A program made the translations under genes and the position numbers. The notes under the pieces were generated by a model. It made no database searches. It was not told where the DNA came from and saw only the letters and a program-made list of their open reading frames with translations. From Progne subis subis (taxonomy: Eukaryota > Chordata > Aves > Passeriformes > Hirundinidae), in NCBI GenBank assembly GCA_022316685.1, contig JAKJHU010001581.1, forward strand, positions 1 to 64,000: DNA of 64,000 nt, written 5' to 3'. Position 1 is the stretch's first letter. Every line of letters starts with the position of its first letter. Shown here piece after piece: positions 10,716-24,071 of the stretch.

Positions 10716-12230
10716 CCTGATGAGTCTAATGGTGGATTTGGTGCTGAGTCCTGGAACGTCAGGGCCTGAGAGGAGATTGCACAAACCTTTCCAGGAGTGA
10801 AAGTCAGAGGAAACACCCAAAGTGTCTTGATGCTCAATGGGTCCCACAGAGGTCCATCCCCAACACAGACTCCTCATGGAGTCGGTGAAGGAGAGAACTG
10901 GAGGCCAGGATTGCACAAAAACCTCTCAGAGACTCAGTGTCGGAAGGAAAACCCAAAGTACCTTAAACACCTTGAGAATCTCAAAGCATTAATGAGCCCC
11001 ACTGAGTGTCACTGCAAAGATCTCAAGGGACTCATTAAAGCAGATAATTGGGGCCATGATTTCAAAAACCTCTCAGAGACTTGTTCTGGAAAAAAAAGAG
11101 AGTCAGAGACTTGCTGTTTTGTATGTTTCTTTATTATCAAGCTTGGCCTTGGGGGAGAGCTTGCTTGCTCCCTTGGCAACGTGGAGGAGGAGGTACACAC
11201 AGCTTCGCTTCACAGCAAAGCTGGGGACTCCCACCCCCCCTCACGGGCTTTTTCCCTTGCCGGGGAGTCCGTTTCGCGTCGCTGATCAGGGGTCATCCAG
11301 CGATGGGGGACTCCTTCTCAGGTCACGGCGACTAAATAAAGCTGCTTCAGCGCACCCCTGTACCTCTTCCACAAGTCTAAAATGCAACTACAGTCCTGGA
11401 TTTTACTTTGGTTCCCTGCTTTTCAGAGTCTCTTGTTCTTGAGTTGTTTCCAGAATTCCAGTGTTCTTTTTATTTGCATATTCAGACACTATCTGGCGAA
11501 TGGGAGCAGAGATACAGGTAATAAGGTGAATTCTTAATTAACAAACAAGTAAATAAGGTGATAAATCAGTATAAAAACAGGAATAAGGCAAATTCTTTAT
11601 ACAGAAATAGCATTAACAATCTTAATGGAATTACTTAACAATTAAGTAACTAAAACATAGATTATTTGAATAGAATTTATTTATAACAAGACTCAGTGGC
11701 ACAAAGGAGTACTTAAACTACCCCTGAGTACCTTGAAGCCTTAATGAGCCACACTGAGTGTTGTTACTGGTTAAGAATCTCAAGGGACTCATTAAAGCAG
11801 AAACTTAGAGGACATGATTTAACAAACCTCTCAGATTCAGTGTTAAAGAGAGTTCTTTAATAAATCTTGAGTATCCTGAAGTATTAATGACATCCACTGA
11901 GTGTTTTTACTGACTAAGAATCCCAAGGGACTTGTTAAAGTAGATAATTGGAGGCCATGATGGCACAAACTTCTCACAGAGTCAGTTTTAAAAGGGAAAC
12001 CCCAAGTACCTTAAAACAACTGAAGTACCTTGAAGCATTAATGAGCCCCACTGAGTTTCATTACCCACAAAGCCTCTCAAGGGACTAATTAAAGCAGATA
12101 ATTGGAGCCCATGATTGCACAAACCTCTCAGAGACACCAAGGCAAAAGCAAAACCCAAAGTCCTTTGAAAAAACCTGCAGTCCCTGGGAGCATTCAGGAG
12201 CCCCCCAGGGCCATTGCTGACCAAGGCTCC
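10716..12230. repeat. Diverged tandem repeat, unit about 150 bp
   Basis: The core phrases CATTAATGAGCCCCACTGAGT, CTCAAGGGACTCATTAAAGC, GATAATTGG and CAAACCTCTCAGAGAC recur in fixed order. The start phrase falls near 10990, 11746, 11892 and 12044, a spacing of about 146-152 bp in the right part. Edge copies (10716-10930 and 12110-12230) are more decayed. The array is split by the solo LTR at 11112-11688. No coding function is suggested. Confidence 0.75.
11112..11688 (-). mobile_element. Solo LTR inside the tandem repeat, with 5-bp target-site duplication
   Basis: On the minus strand it starts TGTTATAAATA and ends ACAGCA, with AATAAA shortly before the end. The 5-bp sequence AGACT flanks it on both sides (11107-11111 and 11689-11693). 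Joining the flanks restores the repeat phrase GAGACT...CAGTG seen in neighbouring units. Length is 577 bp. Confidence 0.8.
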
Positions 12231-13330
12231 CCAGGGACTCCTTCCAGCACATCCTTGAGGCCACTGGGATGTGAGGGGGATGCTGAGGGCAGCACAAGGG
12301 GCTGACAGTGCCCAGCTTGCTGGGACTGTGCCAGGAGGCCCCAGGGCCTCAGGACAAGGTGTCTCCTCACAGCCCTTGGTGGCACAGAGGCTGCTGTGCC
12401 CCAGGACACCAGGACTTGGCTTCTCCTGGGCACTGCCAGCCCTGCCAGGGCCCTTGGCCATGTCCAGCACAGCTTGTCCTGCCCTGTCCCACAGCTGCTG
12501 CACACTCCCATCTCGCTGCCCCCTGGCTCTGCCCTCACATGGCCAGCCCTGCCCTGACCTCTGCCCAGGGCATGTCTGACACCCCCCATCCAATGGGCTG
12601 GGGGTGGGAAAGTGTTCCTGAGGGCACAGGGAGAGGACAGCTGGGCTGGGCTGACCCAAGGGAGCTCCCATTCCTTGTGACGTCATGGTCAGCAATAAAC
12701 TGAGGGGAAAGAAGGGATGGGGGTGGCGGTGAGGGCTGTGGATGTCTTTTATTATTGAGACATTTCTCATGCCAAGCACAAAGGACATGTACTCCATCCT
12801 TTCCTGCCAGGAGCTGGCTGGACATTGTCTGCTGATGGGAAGTAGAGAATTGATCTCAGTTGTTATTTCTGTCCTTACACATGTGGCCTTTGCTTTCTGA
12901 GGCCCTTGCTGAGGAGGATGGTCACAGCACGGACATGCAGCAGGACAGTGACCAAACTGCCCGAGCACTCCGGCCTTGCACCCACAGAGGGCTGGGAAGG
13001 GGAGTATGGAGCTGGGAAGAGCAGATGTGGAAAGAGCCAGGGCCCTTGTCCCTGTCTGTGCTGGCTCTGCTGTGAGCCTCTTTCCTCCACATCTGCAAAA
13101 GATCATTATTTTATTCAGTTGCATAGAGAACAAAACTTCTGCAAGTCATTGAGATACCGAATAATGGCAGATACTCATGTAGAAATGCTGTGAGTAGTGA
13201 TATTCGTTTGTGGAAAACATAACAGTAGGAATGTATTTAAAAAGTGCAAAAATGGAAAAAAAGGACACAAAGTCTGAGATTGAAATAAGTTATTCAGAAG
13301 GTTCTGCAGAAGAAAAGAGGCAGGTTTTTG
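12231..13330. other. GC-rich intergenic DNA
   Basis: A long minus-strand open frame overlaps open frames on the opposite strand, as expected from GC-rich composition. No domain, splice pattern or relative was recognised, so no gene is called. Confidence 0.45.
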
Positions 13331-13339
13331 CTTCTGAAA

Positions 13340-13558
13340 TCCAGCCAGCAGTTCCCTCAGGGACTCCACGAGTCTCTTATCCCTCAGGCTGTAGATGAGG
13401 GGGTTCAGGGCTGGAGGCACCAGCGAGTACAGAACTGACAGGGCCAGATCCAGGGATGGGGAGGAGATGGAGGGGGGCTTCAGGTGGGCAAATAAACCAC
13501 TGCTGACAAACAAGGACACAACAACAAGGCAAGGGAGGCACGTGGAAAAGGCTGTGTG
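13340..13558 (-). pseudogene. Olfactory receptor fragment (transmembrane helices 6-7)
   Basis: About 70 residues match the C-terminal part of an avian olfactory receptor. First comes a degraded version of the KAFSTCSSHL motif before helix 6 (here HTAFSTCLPCL), then a FAHLKPPS loop, then the helix 7 signature PPALNPLIYSLRD. Olfactory receptors are about 310-residue G-protein-coupled receptors. Helices 1-5 are missing upstream, and the frame runs about 50 codons past the normal C-terminus into unrelated sequence. The LKPPSISSPSLDL loop suggests the bird-expanded OR14-like group. It is a non-functional relic, and no promoter or companion receptor is visible. Confidence 0.8.
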
Positions 13559-13799
13559 TCCTAGGAGGCCCCACTTTGCCCAAGGAGAGCCTTGCATCCA
13601 TGAGATTCCCTGTTGTCACAATGCTCTGCTGGGTTCCATGGGGCTGTGCTGTGTCACAGTGGACACTGAGCTCCACGTGCCCTGGCACTATCCAAGGGGC
13701 ACCTGGCTTCCATGAGGCCCGCTGTGTTTGCAGTTAAAACTTGGTTCCCCAAGATGTCCTTGTGTCACAGAGCTCTCCTGGTGCCATGAGGTCCGGCTG

Positions 13800-14429
13800 T
13801 GTTGATGCCTTCAGGAACCCAGAAATAAAGTAACAGCCTTGGAGATAATATTATAGAGGAGGTATAGAAAGGCTGATCTTTATTGGAGGCCTCCAAGGGC
13901 CAGATATGGAAAATGTCCACAAAACGCTCAGCCCCCCAAAAGGTGAATACAGTTCTATAATTGTAGCAGATTAGCATATTTGACAAAAATCACCAGTTAG
14001 GAGCACAGGTGGTGAGGCATGACAAATTCCTTGCAAGAGTCACTCTGTCCATGACTGGACACTTCAGGTACAGCAAGGAAGGAAAGCAACAACAGCACCA
14101 AACAAAATCCAAGCAATCAAACCAGAAACGAACCGAGGACTGTCCCTGTGTGTTTGTGACAAGAGCACAGTGAGGGCAAGGATAAAAGGAACACGGCCAA
14201 AAAGCGTCACAGAGCTCCAAATTAACAGGACTTGACTTGTACCCGAACCTGAACTTACACCTTCAACTTCACAGTTTAGCAAAAGAACAGCACTTGACAG
14301 TATTTATCCGAACTTAGAAACTATGACGTAACCATTTACAGAGGAATAGTATTAACTTTGCTTATAACTTCTATTAAACCTGAATTATGGTAAGGCACTT
14401 CACAAACCACTGACTCAGAAAACTCTAAA
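13800..14429 (-). repeat. Probable LTR-derived segment
   Basis: Read on the minus strand it has promoter-like sequence followed by AATAAAGATCAGCC near 13875, an LTR-like 3' poly(A) arrangement. Ends and target-site duplication were not resolved. The CCCTA-flanked solo LTR lies directly beside it. Confidence 0.35.
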
Positions 14430-14434
14430 CCCTA

Positions 14435-15094
14435 TGTCCTGGTTTGGAGACAAATTTGGGGGAAAACCCTTGTATAGGATCTCTCTGGGAAGCAAACCTA
14501 AGTGGCTCCTCCCTCTAACCAGTCTGAAAAAAAAAAAACTTTTGTGGAGAAAAGTGGAAAAAACTATTTTACTAAACAAATAAAGTGCATACAAGTATAA
14601 AGAATGAATAATATGAAACAATAAAACCTCTCGTTCTGAAGTGAGATGGCAAATTGAGAAAGTCCTTGCCGTGGGTGGAGCTCGGCTCTCTCTCAGTCTC
14701 CTCAGTCCCAGTCCCTCCGGCGCTGCTGGAAAATGCCGAGCTCCAGGCCCCGGTGGGCCGCAGGTGCAGCCCCCAGTGCTCCCCTGGGTTTTCAGTCCAG
14801 AGCAGGTTTAAACAGTTCAAGAAAAAAGAAAGAAATAAAACAGTCTAGGGAACTTCTCTGCCCTAGCTAGCTGAAACTAACTAAAAGCAAAAAGATCTCT
14901 GTCCTGCAGTCTCTCTAAGCTTCTGCTGAACACCGTCTGGAGAAGAATGTGGAGGAGTCAGGCAGTTTTCTCAAAACAAACTCCGCGCTTCTCCTTGCTC
15001 TTAGAACTAGTCTTAAAGGCACAGGACTCAATATACAGAGTTCAAACAGAACAGACGATTGGGGATACAAGCATCATAAAGTTACCCTAGGACA
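14435..15094 (-). mobile_element. Solo LTR (family X), with CCCTA target-site duplication
   Basis: This 660-bp element has TGTCCTGG at one end and CTAGGACA at the other, that is, TGTCCT inverted ends. It is flanked by CCCTA at 14430-14434 and 15095-15099. A second copy with its own duplication lies at 62108-62761 in the same orientation. The minus strand (TGTCCTAGGG start) is inferred from the usual start of this passerine LTR type and is not certain. Confidence 0.85.
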
Positions 15095-15099
15095 CCCTA

Positions 15100-17247
<2,148 letters not shown>

Positions 17248-17499
17248 CCGGACAAGGTTTGGGAATGGGAAATCCTGGTTTGGGCAAAAGCAAGGGATGA
17301 GCATGTTGAGTTTGAATGTCCCTCTACTCAAGTCCATCTCTACAAGTCACCAGACATCTCGAGTCCCTAATAGCCTATCAAACACCAAGAGCAGCCCTGA
17401 AAATTCCTTTCTGGAGTTCCCTGTCACTGGTCTCCCTGCCCTCCCCAGGCTGCTGAGAATCCCAAGAATCTGAAAAGCTCCCCCTTTTCCATTTTCTAT

Positions 17500-17800
17500 T
17501 TAGGAATGCTGGGGGTTTTGGGTTCCCAGGGTCCCTTCCCCTTATTCTCTGCTTTGGGGTGCAGGGGCTCCAAGGAGTCCCCCCTGCCCCTCTCCAAGCT
17601 GTTGAGGGTCCTGCAAATTGCAGTGCCCCAGCATCTGGGGTCCTGGGGGACACAGGGCTCTGCTCCTCCAGGCTGCCTCTGCCACCAGCCACCACTGGGA
17701 CCCCCAATGTCACCCCAAGGGGCATTTTCCACCCAGCTTTGGAGTTCTTACTTCTCCAAACATCTCCAACCAAAAAAACCCAACCCAGGGACCACTCAGG
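17500..17800. repeat. GC-rich segment paralogous to 3605-4010
   Basis: It shares ordered phrases with 3605-4010 (CTTTGGGGTGCAGGGG, CCACTGGGACCCCCAATGTC, CAGCTTTGGAG). It lies just upstream of the zinc-finger pseudogene on that gene's strand, which suggests a promoter or 5' untranslated region of that family. Confidence 0.5.
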
Positions 17801-17904
17801 ATATCTGAGCCAAGCTCCCCCTGTCTTGGGCTGGTAAGACAGGGGTCTGCTATGGAAGGCAGGAGCCTCCCATGAAATGGAAAATACAAACCTCCTCTCT
17901 TTGA

Positions 17905-18511
17905 ATTATAGTTTTGAAATTAACGGGCTTCCAAGTAAAGACATGGCAATAGGAATATCCGTTCTTCAATAAAATTAATTGAAAGTGCAGTAGTAAAAAC
18001 ACACCACCAAAAAAGCCCAAAAAATAAGACAGAATCTAACCTGACACCCGGGTAGTCAGGGTGTTGCTAGCAGTGCAATCAAATCGTGGCTGCAGTCCTC
18101 CTGGAGTGACAGATGTGGTTTTGTTGAAGCAATGATCTTGTAGAAGGGTGTAGTTTTCCTTTGAAGGTCCAGGTGGTATAGACGAGTCTGGTCTTCCTCT
18201 GGGAATCCAGTGGAAACCGGGCTGCTCCTGGTGCTTAAATCTCAGCTTATATCCAGGTGGGAATGCTTGGCTCCTCCCTCTGGGTGGAGCATCTCACAAT
18301 GGGATGATGTAATTTTATCAGTCATGCAGTGAGACTCAATGGCCCATTAACAGAAGATATCTCCCTGGAGGGAGGATGGGGCATGGAAGAGATAAAGAAC
18401 ACCGTCCCATCTGATTTTAACAGCTGCCCCATTAAGAGAAGACCCCCTCAGAGATATGAGGAATGAATGGGTCATGGAAGAGATGAACAACCTGCCGACC
18501 TGGTTTTAACA
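17905..18511 (-). repeat. LTR-D copy 3, with tandem U3 duplication
   Basis: Starts TGTTAAAACCAGG at 18511 on the minus strand and carries all LTR-D landmarks. The U3 start is repeated: a second TTAAAA start lies near 18418, followed by the same CATCCTCC...GATATCTTCTGTTAATGGGCC block. The left end is approximate. The inverted-repeat arm begins right beside it. Confidence 0.65.
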
Positions 18512-19593
18512 GATGGTAATAGAATACATTTTTTTGGTTAAACCTTGCATTGCAAGACAGGGCTTGATGCTCCTTGCCCAGGCTCTCTCCAGAACACGCC
18601 CAGGCCAATGCTCAGCAGAAAAGCCCCGTGAGCAGCCCCAGGGTGGCCGTGGGCAGGCTGGGGGCAAACAGCATGGCTGGGGCTCTGCAAGGTGCCTGGG
18701 GAGATGGGAAGAAGCAGCAGAGCAGGGGCTGATCCATCCCCACTGCGCTGGACACCCAGGGCAGCGTCCCAGAGCATCCTCATGCACCTGCCAACAACAT
18801 CCCCCCTCTGCAGCCCTGGCCTCTCCCCCAGCTCACACAGGAGCCACATCCTTGCAGGCACAGACACGGCAGCACTGGCTCAGGAGCCCCTGTTTGCACT
18901 GCCCAGAGCAGGCGTCAGCACCCCATGGTGTTGGTGTGGGGAGATGAACCTGAGTGAGCACAAATGCCATCAGCCCCTGGGTCAGGAAGGGCTGGGGGAC
19001 AGCAGGGAAACCACTCCGGTTTGTGGTGGCCTCTGAAGTCATCCAGAAAGTTGGTTCCCATGAGCTGTGAGTTTCCTGTGCCACTGCAGATGTTGTTGCT
19101 CAGAGCCAGGGCTGCCTGGCAGCCACCCCCAAACTGCCCTCAGCATTTCCTTTGCTTCACCTTGGCTTTCTTTACTCTTCCTGGTGCAAATTCCTTCCCA
19201 TTGCCCACCCCTGTTCACTTCCCAGCCCATTCCTGGTTCCCCTTTCCTCTCTGGCCCCATTCCCCATTTCAGTGCCTGAGCTGGCACCATGGGAACGTCC
19301 CCTGGGGAGCAGGATCATCCTCCAAGTGCTTCAGGAATTGTCTGCAAGCTCCTGCAGTGCCTCATGCTGCTCCCTTGCCAGAGGCACCACAGCCAAGGGG
19401 GGCACATCTGGGCTGCTGTGTCTGGCTCTGGGGCTCCCTGTTCTGGGCAAGGAGGAGGAGCTGCAGAGGCTCTGCAGGACTGACAGGATGGGCTTTGGGG
19501 CTGTGAGGAGAAGCTGAGGGACCTGGGCTGCTGGAGCTTCTGAAGAGGAGGCCCAGGGCCCATCCTGCAACTGCTGCAAGGGTGGTTTCAGAG
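18512..19593. other. Outer host block of the left arm
   Basis: GC-rich, non-repetitive-looking DNA that recurs inverted at 62970-64000. Open frames exist in several phases on both strands, none with a recognisable domain. It could be a decayed host gene fragment or flank carried along with the ERV-A duplication. Confidence 0.5.
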
Positions 19594-19860
19594 AATCACA
19601 GAATCAGCAAGGTTGGAAAAGACCTTGGGCATCATCAAGTCCAACCTTGGACCCCTCCTCACAGGACTTGTGTTCCAGACCCTCACCAGCCTTGCTGCTC
19701 TTCTCTGGACACACTCCAGTCCCTCCATGTCCTTCATATATTGGGGGATCAGAACTGAACACAACACTTGAAGTGCTGCCCAACCAGTGCTGAGCACAGG
19801 GGAAGAATCACTGCCCTGCTCCTGACGGCCACACTGCTCTTGATCCATAGGAATGCCAGG
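19594..19860 (-). mobile_element. CR1 LINE 3' end, left arm
   Basis: It begins with AGAATCACAGAATCAGCAAGGT and continues through AAGACCTTGGGCATCATCAAG and GACACACTCCAGTCCCTCC, the complement of an avian CR1 3' end. The same insertion is present inverted in the right arm (61985-62107 and 62767-62965). Compared with that copy, the left copy lacks a stretch of roughly 90 bases. Confidence 0.8.
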
Positions 19861-20012
19861 GCTTGGATGAGAGAAATGGTGGGGATGGGGTGGGGACAAA
19901 GTCTGATTTGTCATCAGCTGTGATGGGTCTTGATTTTCATATCTATTTAGACTGCATTTGATGTGCTGAGGGTCAATATCAATCGGACATTGCTGATCTC
20001 AATCTATAAAGA

Positions 20013-20846
20013 TGTACTAAATGAAAATAATTCATGCTAATTGTATCTATAGCAATATTTTAAAAATATATATAGTTTAGAAAATTTTTATAAATCTGTA
20101 AATAAAAAAGTAGATGTGATTTGTATTACAAAGCAGATGGGCCCGTTGGCAGATGCTACATGAGAAAAATAAGATACCGGATGCAGTTTGAGATAAGCAA
20201 GAGTTTCAAAGCTGGATTGGCAAAAGCTGGGTCTGCTCCAAGGTAGGGAGATGGGCCTTGCAGATGTGATGGGATACAGGATATCTTAAGATAGAACTGG
20301 CCTTGAGATGGACAAAGCTGGGAGTATTCCAAGGTAGGGAGTTTGGGTGGTGGTTTGGTCCATAAAATAATTACTTTTTGGAACATAAAGCTTAGTTATA
20401 TATAACAAAAAATTTAGAGGGCACGCGCAACCAGTAAAGTTATTCATAGGACACAAGGACGATGATGAGCCTTCATCTGAAGAAGACCACCAAAAAGCCA
20501 ACATGACCCCCTAACAGCAAGTGGAGCATGTGCTATGTAGTATAGTGACACAGATTTTACAAATTGAAAATAGGAGATTTACAAGAAATATTTATGAATA
20601 TTGTAAACATACAGTGTATAAGTTGGATTACTTTGTTTTGTACGTGAGGTAGGGTGAGAAAGACCCCCCCTCCATACCCGGGTCGTTTTTGCTTATGCTT
20701 TATCCAAACATTACTTATCTTTAATTAATCACTGCCAAATTTTTGTATTTGCTTGATTATAAAATGCTACTTAAATAAAATTGCATTGCTGCTAAATTCA
20801 ACTTTGTTGCTTATTAAATTAGACATATAGAGCTTCATTTATAACA
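20013..20846 (+). repeat. ERV-A 5' LTR, left arm
   Basis: An 834-bp LTR starting TGTACTAAATGAAAA and ending TTTATAACA. A TATA box (TATAAAA, 20758-20764) and AATAAA (20774-20779) lie within about 20 bases of each other near the 3' end. Its partner is 61003-61839 in the right arm. Confidence 0.9.
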
Positions 20847-20849
20847 ATT

Positions 20850-20867
20850 TGGTGCTGAAACCCGGGA
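20850..20867 (+). other. Primer-binding site, tRNA-Phe type
   Basis: TGGTGCTGAAACCCGGGA follows the LTR by three bases. It differs at one position from the complement of the tRNA-Phe 3' end (TGGTGCCGAAACCCGGGA), the primer class that names the ERV-F group. Confidence 0.8.
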
Positions 20868-21654
20868 ACTCCAGCCTCGGGAAGGACGGTTACTCTCGGG
20901 AAGGAGCTCCCCACCAGCTCTTTTAAGGTGGTCCCGAGGTTAAACCAAGCTCCTTTGGAGAGAGAGTTCCAATTACAATAACGCATAAGAAAAAGAAGCC
21001 AGCAATAGGAGGCACACACAAAGGCTGCCATTGGAGTGCCAGCTAAAGGTAAAGGTGCCTGTAAAACATCTTGTGCACAAGAACTGTGTGGGAAAATGGA
21101 CTGTGTAAGTACCATGGGGTTGAGCAGGCAGGCAGCTGTATGTTTGGGTAGAATATCTAAAATGGGGCTGGTAGCCCATACCCCGAATTGAGTGTGAACC
21201 TCCCAGTACCACGTTTTCAGCTCTCTGTGAGGAGACCGGCCGGGAAAGGAGGGAAGTGAAAAGAGAGAATGAGTGAGGTTCCTTGGGAGGGACTGGCAGG
21301 GAGGGTCCCAGCCCGAGAACCCAGGGGAAGGTCCTTGAGGAGAAGGGAGCGATCTGATCACTGGGTGAGGTGAATAAGGAGGGGAGCAATTGAGTCACGT
21401 TCCATTTTCTTTGAGAAGTAAATAGTTGGTAACTTTAGTATAAGACTAAGAGAGATTGCAAGGGGAAGTGGCTAGAAGGATATAGTCAGGGAAGACAGAT
21501 TGGGAGAAAGATTGGAATTAGGCATGAGGCAAACTTTTGGCAAAAGACAAGATAGTGCAACAGAATAATAAGTGAGAGGATTGAACCATGAAGCGAGTGA
21601 GGGAGACCAAGATTCTCCTGATACCGGCAGTTTCTTGATTTGTTGCCACCAAAA

Positions 21655-23189
21655 ATGAGTCCAAGGAAAAGTAACTCCTTAGAACCGGGGGCTACGAATT
21701 ATGAAGGAAATTTACAATAGCCTGGTATACCTGGGAACTGTGAGGGGGGTTCTCAGAAGGGGAGCATCCCTCAGGACAGTCCACTAGGGATGATGTTACG
21801 ATTCTGAGATGCATGGGAATCCTGAAGAAGAAAAAATAAGCAGAAAATGATTAATCATTGTATGTTTGAAAGGACAAAGGAAATGATCGGGAAAGATAAC
21901 TTATATTGGCCAAATTCTGGATCATTTGAAGATTTGATTTACCAGGCTTTGATTTTGTATGTGAATTCAAAAGAGCCATTTAATCAGGAAGAAAGTGACT
22001 ATGCTGCTCTGTGGCTTCCCAGGGGAAAGGGTGAATTTGTTACTCGAAGGCAGGGAAGCAAAGGTCATCTGTTGTATCCTTTACAAACTTGAGGTTGAGC
22101 AGCTAAACAAGACAGACACGAGCCCTAGGATCCGTTAGATCACCCCCCCCCTTATAGGCAACCTAATCAGCCCGTTCAGCCCCAAGCCCCCGAGGGTCCT
22201 CCTGTAAATGCAAACACACCCCCTATTCAGGAGGGGCCAGTAGCACATAGAACTAGAGGTGGGGGACAGGGAGAAGTGATGATGGGGATGGGGAAGCAAA
22301 AATGGAAGATGGACTATACCCGCTTAGAAAAGTTCCAATGGCAAACCAGAACAGAGACCTATTCGTGATGTGAGTGTTCCCCTGAACACAGGGGATGTTA
22401 GGGAGTTGAAGAAGGAGATGGGCAGGCTGCTAGAGGATTCTCTTGGAGTGGCAGAGAGATTAGATCAGTTCTTGGGGCCAAATATATACACCTGGGTGGA
22501 ACTGCAGTCTATCTTAGGAATCTTGTTTACCATGGAAGAAAGAGAAATGATTAGACATTCAGGAATGAGGGTCTGGGATAGAGAATGTCAGGGGCCAGAC
22601 CAGGGGGATCAGAAATGGCCTATGCAAATCCAGGCTGGAATAATCAGAATGAAAGACACAGGCAGAATATGAGTGATCTCCGGTGGATGATTATCCGAGG
22701 AATCTGGGAAGCAGTGCCCAAGGGGCAGAATATAGGGAAAGCTCTAAGTGAGCACCAAGGGAAGGATGAAGCCCTGGCAGACTGGTTAGAAAGACTAAGA
22801 AAAGCCTTGCAGTTATATTCAGGTGTAGACCCCGATAATGCAGCAGGACAGGTCCTTTTGAAAACACAATTTGTAGCTAAGGCCTGGGGGCACATCAGGA
22901 AGAAGCTGGAAAAAGTAGAAAATTGGCAGGATAGAAGGCTTCAGGAATTGTTAAGAGAAGCACAGAAAGTGTATGTGAGAAGAGATGAGGAGAGGCAAAA
23001 GACAAAACCACAGATTTAATGGCAGCAGTCAAGGAAACACAGACATCCATGAATACAGAGAAGCGCTCAGGAAAGAACAAACAACAGAAAAAGGCAGGTC
23101 CCACCTCTGGGGATACGAGACCCACGTGTTTTTCCTCTCACCAGAAAGGACACTTACAAACTTCTTGTCCTACCTCCAGGGGTACAGGA
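21655..23189 (+). pseudogene. gag: ERV-A gag, first (5'-duplicated) copy, truncated
   Basis: Gag is the virion structural polyprotein. The start codon context matches the start at 24810. A matrix-like piece (21847-22092) contains LYWPNSGSFEDL and EPFNQEESDYAALW, the gamma-type MA pattern, followed by a proline-rich p12-like part. The capsid lies at 22370-23019, with the major homology region reading KDEALADWLERLRKAL. A zinc-knuckle remnant follows near 23125-23165. Homology to the second copy ends at about 23189, just inside NC, where unrelated sequence begins. Several frameshifts are present. This copy is a duplicate confined to the left arm. Confidence 0.8.
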
Positions 23190-23437
23190 ATGGAAAAAAA
23201 GGAAGGAGAGGAAAACACGTAGAAGATATTCAAACTTAAATTGAAAAAGGGAATATTTGAAGACATGTAAAAAGAAAAAGTGAATGGGATGACAAGAAGT
23301 ACAGGGAAAGGAAGAGAAGCTTGCCCAATTAGTCTTCATTGAAATCTTGTAAACAGGGAACAACATCTAATAAATGCTCAGGAAATGAGCTCCAATTCAA
23401 TGCTAACATCAGGCAAGAAATGAAAATAAAAGAAGGA
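23190..23437. other. Unassigned filler between duplicated gag and ERVK LTR
   Basis: 248 bases with no match to ERV-A or the LTR. It is A/G-rich and may be a remnant of the recombination partner. Confidence 0.5.
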
Positions 23438-24071
23438 TGTTGCAGTTCCTTAAGCGTGGTCTCCACGCTCGCCCGGGCTAGCTCAGGCACCGTGGTGTGG
23501 AAAGGTACGGACAGCTGGCCGTGCCAGCTAACCCGATCCTGTGGGGCCTTGCATCCCACACGACCTCGGCAGCAGGCACAGGTGGTGCAGGGCAACGACG
23601 GTGGAGATAGAAATGCAGACTCTGCTGAACGGGTCACAAGATTTAATTGGAGCCCGGCGCGGGACCTCCCGACCTCCAGGTAACTGCCAGGCAGAGACCC
23701 CCAGGCTGCTTGCCAGCAGCTTTTATCTGGGGGTGGAACCAGGAGAAGAGGCAGTGGGTGAGCAAATCAGAGATCACCGGGGAGGGGTCACATGGATGAA
23801 TGATATTTTCATAAACCAAACATAAATGATGAGGAGGGACCCCTCTGGATCCCTATCTCTCGATGCCCTTGGAAGAACTTTCTAGCTCCAGGGGAAGGCC
23901 CCAAGATGACAGGCAGACCCAGAGGAGGGGGGAGAGGGGGATTGACATATAACGGTTGGAGGGGAGAAGAGCAGGGAAAGATCATTAGGGGGAACAAACT
24001 GGGATACATAGAACAAACCATAAATTAATAGCACATACAATAAAACCAAAACCAAATCCCACACCACTACA
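23438..24071 (-). mobile_element. ERVK-type LTR at the junction of the leader/gag duplication
   Basis: Read on the minus strand it starts TGTAGTGGTGTGGG and ends CTGCAACA, 634 bp. It has a TATA-like AGATAAAAGC and an ATTAAA signal in the second half. The flanks (AGAAGGA and GAGCTCC) are not a target-site duplication. The right flank continues directly into ERV-A leader sequence equivalent to about 20906. The LTR therefore marks a rearrangement rather than a simple insertion. Confidence 0.8.

Noticed and set aside
10716..12230. CRISPR-like array
   Set aside because: Units are about 150 bp, diverged and contiguous without unique spacers, and the genome is vertebrate.
11988..13133. 381-codon minus-strand open frame
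   Set aside because: No domain, low-complexity GC-driven frame overlapping open frames on the other strand; it also runs into the tandem repeat.
18512..19593. Host protein-coding gene in the arm outer block
   Set aside because: Frames differ between the two arms and are interrupted; no splice pattern or domain was recognised.
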